Positions 5,625-10,209 of a stretch of DNA of 10,209 nt are shown one piece after another. The first letter of the stretch is position 1; each line of letters starts with the position of its first letter. A model generated the notes under the pieces. The model was not told the origin of the DNA. It saw only the letters and a program-made list of their open reading frames with translations, and did not search any database. Made by a program: the position numbers and the translations under genes. This stretch comes from Thermoleophilia bacterium (GTDB lineage: Bacteria; Actinomycetota; Thermoleophilia; RBG-16-64-13): positions 1 through 10,209 of the forward strand of contig JAFGIH010000488.1 of assembly GCA_016929985.1 (NCBI GenBank), read 5' to 3'.

Positions 5625-6619
5625 AAGTCTGCTTCGTGGTCGGCCAGGAGGACTCCGCCGAGATGCCCGGGGATACGCCGGAAGCCTACTGGCGCACCCT
5701 CTTGCCCTCCAAAGTGTTCGGGCGGGCTGTCGTGGTGGGGAGCCCGGGGGCGGCCGAGAAGGCCCTGGCCGCTGACGTCGTCTGGATCTATGAGCCGACC
5801 TGCCCGGCGGCAGCCGCTCTGGCCGAGGTCGCCCGACAGATGGACAAAGCGGTGGTCGTCGACTGGTCGGAGGACATCTACTCGCGGGGCGAGCAGGACC
5901 GCGACTACGCCGATGTCCGCATAGACTCAGCCGAGCGGACCATGACGGTCGCCAGTGTGATCGTCTGCAGTTCGGCGGCGCTGGCCCCCGCCTACGAGAA
6001 CAAGGGGAAGCTCGCGGTCCTTGAGACCGTGCTGCCCTCGGAGGGTTGGGAGCCCGGCCGGCCGGACAACATCATCGCCTGGTGGTCTGACGGCAGGCAG
6101 AAGCGGGGGTTTGAGCGAATCGCCCCGGCCATGATCGAGGTCCTCGAGGAGACGAACGCGGATCTTCTCAACATACAGTTCGCTCACCACCAGCCGCTCA
6201 TGAAAGGGGCGGTCGATGACAAGGAGCGGGCCAGAAGAGCCGCCCGGCTCTACACGTACTTCCCCGACGACCGGACCATGGGCATAGAGGAGACCCTGTG
6301 CCGATTCCGGGCCGTCTTCTCCCAGGCGGGGGTGAGTCTGGACTGCTACCTACCCGGGCCATATGGGGAGAGCGTGAGTGATGTCCCCATCCTGCGGGCG
6401 GCCGCTCTTGGCATCCCCACCGTCACCACCCGAAACGGCCCACCCCCGGGTTGCCTCACCGCCGATCCCTCGACCTGGAAAGAGGCGGTGCTCTCTCTCA
6501 TGACCGATGCGGAGCTTCGGGCCCAGAAGTCAGCCGAGGCGCTGCTCTGGGCCGAGCAGCGCAGCACCTACGAAGGCTACCGAGCCTTCCTCGAGGGACT
6601 ACGGGGCCCGCACATCTAG
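5621..6619 (+). CDS. GT-B type glycosyltransferase-like protein
   Basis: The 332-residue protein looks like a short two-domain GT-B enzyme of the GT4/GT1 kind, which transfers sugar from a nucleotide donor. The N-terminal Rossmann half starts MKVCFVVGQE, then ADVVWIYEP (51-59), VVVDWSEDIY (78-87) and ASVIVCSSAALA (111-122). The last two match the 'vyD.dDd' and 'ad.viv.S..la' patterns. The second half begins at NIIAWWSDGRQKRGFERI (150-167), the usual strand and helix after the inter-domain linker. It ends with VPILRAAALGIPTVTTRNG (255-273), the position of the donor-binding 'EAmA.G.PvV.t' motif. That motif's usual glutamate is not seen (ILRAAALG), so donor binding may differ or activity may be lost. 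GTG 5621 overlaps the previous stop. It would act in the host cytoplasm; the acceptor is unknown. Confidence 0.68.
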   Translation: MKVCFVVGQEDSAEMPGDTPEAYWRTLLPSKVFGRAVVVGSPGAAEKALAADVVWIYEPTCPAAAALAEVARQMDKAVVVDWSEDIYSRGEQDRDYADVRIDSAERTMTVASVIVCSSAALAPAYENKGKLAVLETVLPSEGWEPGRPDNIIAWWSDGRQKRGFERIAPAMIEVLEETNADLLNIQFAHHQPLMKGAVDDKERARRAARLYTYFPDDRTMGIEETLCRFRAVFSQAGVSLDCYLPGPYGESVSDVPILRAAALGIPTVTTRNGPPPGCLTADPSTWKEAVLSLMTDAELRAQKSAEALLWAEQRSTYEGYRAFLEGLRGPHI

Positions 6620-6733
6620 GCACAGCCCGCCCTCTCGGCCCAGCGCTACCCATCTCAAGGATCACGCGTCCCTTGGCGGGCGCTCACGTCCACCGTCCCC
6701 AGTTCTCAACCGACCTTGACAGGAGGTCAGGCG
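6620..6733 (+). other. 114-base intergenic leader with one inverted repeat
   Basis: This gap separates the glycosyltransferase-like gene from the tail-tip genes. It contains a perfect seven-base inverted repeat, GCCCGCC at 6625-6631 and GGCGGGC at 6675-6681, with a 43-base loop. There is no U-run, so it is not a classical terminator. A TTGACA at 6716-6721 overlaps the ribosome-binding site but has no -10 box at a usable distance. Apart from the repeat and the ribosome-binding site I see nothing in it. Confidence 0.35.
6721..6727 (+). promoter_or_regulatory. Strong ribosome-binding site that fixes the start at 6734
   Basis: AGGAGGT lies six bases before ATG 6734. A TTG in the same frame at 6716 would begin before this Shine-Dalgarno sequence and has none of its own, so the ATG is the likely start. 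Confidence 0.75.
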
Positions 6734-7024
6734 ATGACCACCCATACCCATAAGATCCGCAAGACGGCCAAAGCCGATTCCGAGAAGCTGCCCGACATCA
6801 GCGGCACCAAGATCACCTACGCCGGCGGCACGGAATGCACGGTGGAGGTCACCCAGCGCATGGATTCCGAGCCCTCAGTCTCGGCCGGCTCCAACCTCAG
6901 CGTGGGTGCCTACACCGGCATCTGCGAACAGCAGCAGGCCGAGATCCTGCCTCAGTACAAGCTGGGCGGTGCAGTGGTCTGGGAGATAGTGACCACCCTC
7001 GCGACTGAGGGCGACTCCATCTAG
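6734..7024 (+). CDS. Unknown 96-residue protein upstream of the tail-tip genes
   Basis: I recognise no family. The first 20 residues are basic and polar (MTTHTHKIRKTAKADSEK). The rest is predicted beta-rich with KITYAGGTECTVEVTQRMD and a Ser/Gly-rich SAGSNLSVGAY. A strand-like GGAVVWEIVTTLA is near the end. There is no signal peptide or membrane segment. AGGAGGT at 6721-6727 gives it the second independent initiation signal after a long gap, so it may be made in higher amounts than its coupled neighbours. Its alanine codons are mainly GCC, like the upstream genes and unlike the next gene. It stops three bases before the hub gene, which has no good ribosome-binding site and may depend on it for translation. 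Confidence 0.55.
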   Translation: MTTHTHKIRKTAKADSEKLPDISGTKITYAGGTECTVEVTQRMDSEPSVSAGSNLSVGAYTGICEQQQAEILPQYKLGGAVVWEIVTTLATEGDSI

Positions 7025-7027
7025 TCC

Positions 7028-8254
7028 ATGCGCACCTTCTTCGCAGGCCTGACGGGCGCGAACTGTACGCTGGGCGACCAGACGATCCTGTCGCTGGAGG
7101 CGACCGAGGATATAGACGCCGACTATGACACCGCGTCCGCCATCTGCATTGGGGACCCGCTCCCCAAGGGCGAGATGGTGGAGACGGTGGAGGGCGGGAT
7201 GAGCACCGGGCTCTGGGAGGTGGAAGACCCGGTGCTCATCCGATCCAACAAGCGCACCTGGAAGCGCCCGCACGGAGGCGAGTTCGAGCACATCCCCATG
7301 GTCTCCTACCAGCTGCGGCGCAAGGGCTACCTGCAGGGACGGGCGACGCTGTCCAAGAGCACGATCGGCAAGGATGCCTACCCACCGAAGTTCTGCACCA
7401 CGGCGCGCTACCGCGAGATGACCCAGGAGATAAATGAGCGCGTCAAGGATGGCGAGCTCAGCTCCTGGGACGCGCGCCGGGAGCTGGGCAGCTGGCACGT
7501 GATCGCGGCCCCGTCCGACATCATCATGACCTGCACGAGCTGGGTGGGGCTGCCGGTCAGCTTCGGGATGCAGCTGGAGGCATGCGTGCCGGAGTACGTG
7601 CCGGTGTCCAAGAGCGTCATGAGCGTGTGTAAGGAGGTGGCGGGCTGGAGCGGAGGGAGCTGCTACCTGTCGAGGGAAGGGACGCTGCAGATCTTCGACT
7701 GGCAGGAACAGTACAGCCGGGGGGGCCGGCCGCCCGCCCCGCCCACGGTGCTGGAGGAGGAGTGGCACGACTCTCTGTACCCCACGCTGCAATGCACCGT
7801 GGTCGGCAAGGGCAGAGGACGAGTATGGATCCCACCGCAGCCGGGCCGTTTCCGGCCTCCGGGCGGGAATCCGAACATCCCGGCCTACGACCCGCCGCGG
7901 CCGGGCCACTGGTACTACGGGCGCACGATCGAGCCGGTGGAGGAGACGGTGACCTTCGCCGGGGCGCCAGGCGAGTACGTGGTGGAGGAGCGCATCGAGA
8001 TTAGCGAGTACGAGATATTCCCGGAACTGGCGCGCCGGATCGCCGCCCAGGTGGTCACCAAGGCGGTGCTGCGGGCCGGCGCCGTGACCATGAGGGGACC
8101 GGCCGAAGGAGCACAGGAGATATGTCCGCTCACCCACAGAGTGTTCCAGGTGCATCGCTCGCTGCAGTGGAACGGCACGGCCTATCGGTACTTCATCGAC
8201 ATGACGGCCCCGGCCGGATCCCTAGGCGGCGGGGAGAGTGGAGACGGGTGGTAA
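7028..8254 (+). CDS. Putative baseplate hub / tail-tip protein
   Basis: The protein has 408 residues. Residues 193-227 (SKSVMSVCKEVAGWSGG through YLSREGTLQIFDWQE) match the hub pattern in which a helix 'aieelc..aGw' is followed by 'vyldrdGtL.i.dw'. Residues 331-352 (FPELARRIAAQVVTKAVLRAGA) and the later strands HRVFQVHRSLQW and YRYFIDMTAP resemble the late hub domain with 'elArria...l.r' and a closing strand. Such proteins form the tail tip below the tube and carry the fibres. Residues 264-300 are a Pro, Arg and aromatic-rich insertion, and cysteines are unusually frequent along the chain. The only Shine-Dalgarno-like element (GAGG, 7007-7010) is too far from ATG 7028, so coupling to the previous gene is likely. 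Confidence 0.55.
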   Translation: MRTFFAGLTGANCTLGDQTILSLEATEDIDADYDTASAICIGDPLPKGEMVETVEGGMSTGLWEVEDPVLIRSNKRTWKRPHGGEFEHIPMVSYQLRRKGYLQGRATLSKSTIGKDAYPPKFCTTARYREMTQEINERVKDGELSSWDARRELGSWHVIAAPSDIIMTCTSWVGLPVSFGMQLEACVPEYVPVSKSVMSVCKEVAGWSGGSCYLSREGTLQIFDWQEQYSRGGRPPAPPTVLEEEWHDSLYPTLQCTVVGKGRGRVWIPPQPGRFRPPGGNPNIPAYDPPRPGHWYYGRTIEPVEETVTFAGAPGEYVVEERIEISEYEIFPELARRIAAQVVTKAVLRAGAVTMRGPAEGAQEICPLTHRVFQVHRSLQWNGTAYRYFIDMTAPAGSLGGGESGDGW

Positions 8255-8257
8255 GGC

Positions 8258-8758
8258 ATGGCACCGAAGATGCCGACCGCGGTAGAACTCGAGCAGGTCT
8301 TCGGGCCGGGGGGGCCGGCGGAGACGACGCGGAGCGGGCTCCGCCAGCTGATAGATGCCGAGCGCAAGGGCAGACGCGAGCGCGAGGGGCAACTCAGCGA
8401 GGCCTGCTCGGTACAGGTGCGGGTGAACGCGGAGTTCACGGAGCAGCACCCCACCACACTGGTCACGGACTGGATAGCCTTCGGGGAGATGCAGTTCGTC
8501 AAGGAACCCTACTTCACGACCGGGAGCAGGCGCCTCGCGCAGGAGGGAGAGGACACCCTGGCCGCGGATGGGTCGAACTTCGATCCACTGCAGCACTTCA
8601 CGGTCCCGGGCGCGGCGATGGTGGTCGCCTGGAAGACCAACGAGAGAGGCAACTACGTGGGAGCAAAACTGCTGCTCTTCGCGCTGGCCTCGGTGCCGGT
8701 CGGATACAAGGTCCTGATCTACGGCGTCTTCGTGGGCCCGGCTGTGCGGATGGGATAG
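8258..8758 (+). CDS. Unknown beta-rich tail-tip protein
   Basis: The protein has 166 residues. A short charged helical N-terminus (8-48, including GLRQLIDAERKGRREREGQ) precedes a compact beta-rich domain: SVQVRVNAEF (51-60), LVTDWIAFGEMQFVKEPYF (68-86), FTVPGAAMVVAWKTN (114-128), GNYVGAKLLLFAL (131-143) and YKVLIYGVFVGPAV (150-163). The pattern of a 'fg...F...P.f.tG' strand followed by aromatic-rich strands is reminiscent of small lectin-like or jelly-roll domains in phage tip proteins. I would not name a family. It begins three bases after the hub stop with only weak TAAGG upstream. A second in-frame ATG at 8270 is an alternative start. It probably works with the hub and the following fibre protein. 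Confidence 0.5.
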   Translation: MAPKMPTAVELEQVFGPGGPAETTRSGLRQLIDAERKGRREREGQLSEACSVQVRVNAEFTEQHPTTLVTDWIAFGEMQFVKEPYFTTGSRRLAQEGEDTLAADGSNFDPLQHFTVPGAAMVVAWKTNERGNYVGAKLLLFALASVPVGYKVLIYGVFVGPAVRMG

Positions 8759-8762
8759 GAGG
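8757..8762 (+). promoter_or_regulatory. Strong ribosome-binding site for the fibre gene
   Basis: AGGAGG overlaps the preceding TAG stop and lies five bases before GTG 8768. This makes the GTG the likely start rather than the in-frame ATGs at 8801 and 8819. Confidence 0.72.
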
Positions 8763-8767
8763 CTTCG

Positions 8768-10209
8768 GTGGCGGAGACGCGCACGGATAGAACGGAGTTC
8801 ATGGGGCTCCTCGCCCTTATGAATCAGGTGGCGGCGACGCAGGGCTGGGGCTACCCCTACTGGAACATGGTGCGGCTGGACGCGGTGATCGCGGCGCTGC
8901 ACGACGCGCTGCGGGACGGCACGGCTCAACCGGTGGCCCCGGTGCTGGCCCCGGACGCGCAGGTCGCGGGGGGTGGCCAGCTGCCGGCGACGCAGGCGCT
9001 GGAGGTGGTCCAGACGTTCGTGGACCGCTACGGACGCGAGACGGCTCCAGGGCCGGCAGCCGAAGTGGAGGCCGAAGAGGGAGTGGCGAACCCTCTGACA
9101 CCCCCGGAGCTGGGCACGCCGACCCAGGAGGCCACGGGCTTCGAGGGCGGCGCCTTCGTGGCGGCCTACACATGGACGGACGGCGCTGGTGGAGAGACCC
9201 TGGCGAGCGACGCGGCCACCACGACTCTTCCGTACCTGCCGGGAGGACTCTATTCCCAGCTCACCTTGACGCTGCCGAGCACTCCGGCCGCCGTGGGCGC
9301 GGCCGGGGCCAACATCTACATTCAGCACCGGGGCGGCAACGTGGTGCTGGCGAAACGTATTACGGATGCGGACCAAGACGAGGTGCTACTGGACGGCACC
9401 ATAGCGGATTGCTGGCGGACGGCACCGTTCGTGAACTCCATGGGCAGCAACCGGGCGCTTGAGATCACGGGGGACACGGCCCCCGAGGGCGCGGAGAAGA
9501 CGCGCTTCTATGTGCGGCCCGAGGGCGCGACATGGGCGGACGCTGACAGGCGCATCGCCGTGGGCGGCCTGGACGAGTGGGACGTGGATGAGGTGTCCTA
9601 CCCTCTCCTCTACACGGGCGCCACCGGCACGCTGGTCCCGGGATATCCGCCCACGATCTCACAGGTGCAGGCCATCAGGCCGGTGGATCTGGAGACGGAG
9701 ACGATCGGAGAGCTGAGCTGGGAGCAGCTTCCGGTCGAGGTGGTGCTGGAGACGGAGCTGGTGCGGTCCCTGGGGGAAGCAATCCTAGCGGGATTCGCGG
9801 TAACGGCTCACGCGCCAGCGGACATGGGTGTACACGTGGCGGTTGGCGAGGTCCTTATGTCGGCCGGTCGCTTCATCCACGAGCAGAGTACGGATCTCAT
9901 CATCCCGACCGCAGACCTAGTGGAGGATCGGATCGACATCGTCTGTATCGCAGATGACGGCGCCATCGAGGGGCCGACGGAGAACGCGGCGCTGAAGGGG
10001 ACGCCGGGGCCGACACCCGGCCCTCCGGCGACTCCCGTCGGGTATCTCAAGATCGCCGAGATCTATGTCACGGCCTCAGACACGGAGATCACCTCCGGCG
10101 ACATCATCGACTCCCGACTGCTCATGACCACGCTGGTCACCGAGACGGCTGCGAGAATCGCCGAGGACCAGTCGATCGCCGAGGATCTCCAAGACCACGA
10201 GGCAGACGC
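8768..10209 (+). CDS. Tail fibre / baseplate-type protein, 3' end missing
   Basis: The frame is open from GTG 8768 to the window end without a stop: 480 residues visible, the rest off the edge. Residues 1-100 are mainly helical with an acidic, Pro/Ala-rich end. Residues 108-215 begin NPLTPPELGTP and contain AAYTWTDGAGGETLAS (132-147), a fibronectin-III-like pattern common in phage tip proteins. Residues 340-450 carry a pattern often seen in baseplate and fibre proteins: FAVTAHAPADMGVHVAVGEV, EDRIDIVCIADDG, a Pro-rich turn at 411-423, GYLKIAEIYVT, then SGDIIDSRL. From about 455 the sequence becomes Ala/Glu/Asp-rich (TAARIAEDQSIAEDL), the probable start of a trimeric coiled coil. It likely forms a host-contacting appendage. 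Alanine codons favour GCG in its first half, unlike the neck genes. Confidence 0.68.
   Translation, partial: MAETRTDRTEFMGLLALMNQVAATQGWGYPYWNMVRLDAVIAALHDALRDGTAQPVAPVLAPDAQVAGGGQLPATQALEVVQTFVDRYGRETAPGPAAEVEAEEGVANPLTPPELGTPTQEATGFEGGAFVAAYTWTDGAGGETLASDAATTTLPYLPGGLYSQLTLTLPSTPAAVGAAGANIYIQHRGGNVVLAKRITDADQDEVLLDGTIADCWRTAPFVNSMGSNRALEITGDTAPEGAEKTRFYVRPEGATWADADRRIAVGGLDEWDVDEVSYPLLYTGATGTLVPGYPPTISQVQAIRPVDLETETIGELSWEQLPVEVVLETELVRSLGEAILAGFAVTAHAPADMGVHVAVGEVLMSAGRFIHEQSTDLIIPTADLVEDRIDIVCIADDGAIEGPTENAALKGTPGPTPGPPATPVGYLKIAEIYVTASDTEITSGDIIDSRLLMTTLVTETAARIAEDQSIAEDLQDHEAD

Noticed and set aside
6716..6721. Perfect TTGACA resembling a promoter -35 box
   Set aside because: It overlaps the ribosome-binding site, and no -10-like sequence lies 16-18 bases downstream, where the coding region has already begun.
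6875..8155. 426-codon open frame on the minus strand
   Set aside because: Despite its length it mirrors the hub gene, is rich in His/Arg/Leu/Gly and matches no motif. The plus-strand frame carries recognisable hub patterns.
8222..9376. 384-codon open frame on the minus strand
   Set aside because: It is opposite the tip and fibre genes, which have strong ribosome-binding sites and coherent domain patterns. The composition indicates a shadow frame.

Overview
The window looks like part of the late structural region of a tailed double-stranded DNA phage, or of a prophage. Thirteen genes lie on the + strand, packed head to tail, and I found no credible minus-strand gene. The DNA is GC-rich, and several genes have a strong AGGAGG ribosome-binding site or start codons that overlap the preceding stop. 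This fits a phage of a GC-rich bacterium that uses Shine-Dalgarno initiation, but the sequence does not identify the host. No sheath gene sits between the tail terminator and the chaperone, so a long non-contractile (siphovirus-type) tail is most likely.

Layout. Positions 2-1863 are the neck: a head-tail connector cut by the left edge, a head-closure (stopper) candidate, an HK97 gp10-like tail-completion protein and a tail-terminator candidate. A 114-base gap able to form nested hairpins leads to a short protein in the major-tail-protein position (1978-2337). Next come a tail-assembly chaperone with an apparent programmed -1 frameshift (2334-2869) and a short tape-measure protein (2878-4689).

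Positions 4699-6619 hold a translationally coupled trio: a helix plus beta-sandwich protein, a 63-residue protein and a glycosyltransferase-like protein of the GT-B type. The trio sits where distal-tail genes usually follow the tape measure. A second 114-base gap leads to a 96-residue unknown. Then come a baseplate-hub/tail-tip candidate (7028-8254), an unknown 166-residue beta-rich protein and a large fibre or baseplate-type protein that runs off the right edge (8768 onward).

How it fits together. The neck proteins seal the filled head and join it to the tail. The chaperone and tape measure guide polymerisation of the tail tube. The hub and fibre genes form the tip that meets the host. The glycosyltransferase cassette is the least ordinary part and may modify a virion component, though no acceptor is visible. 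Synonymous codon choice changes at about 7025, from GCC/GTC-type toward GCG/GTG-type, suggesting that the tip genes have a different recent history from the neck and tail genes.
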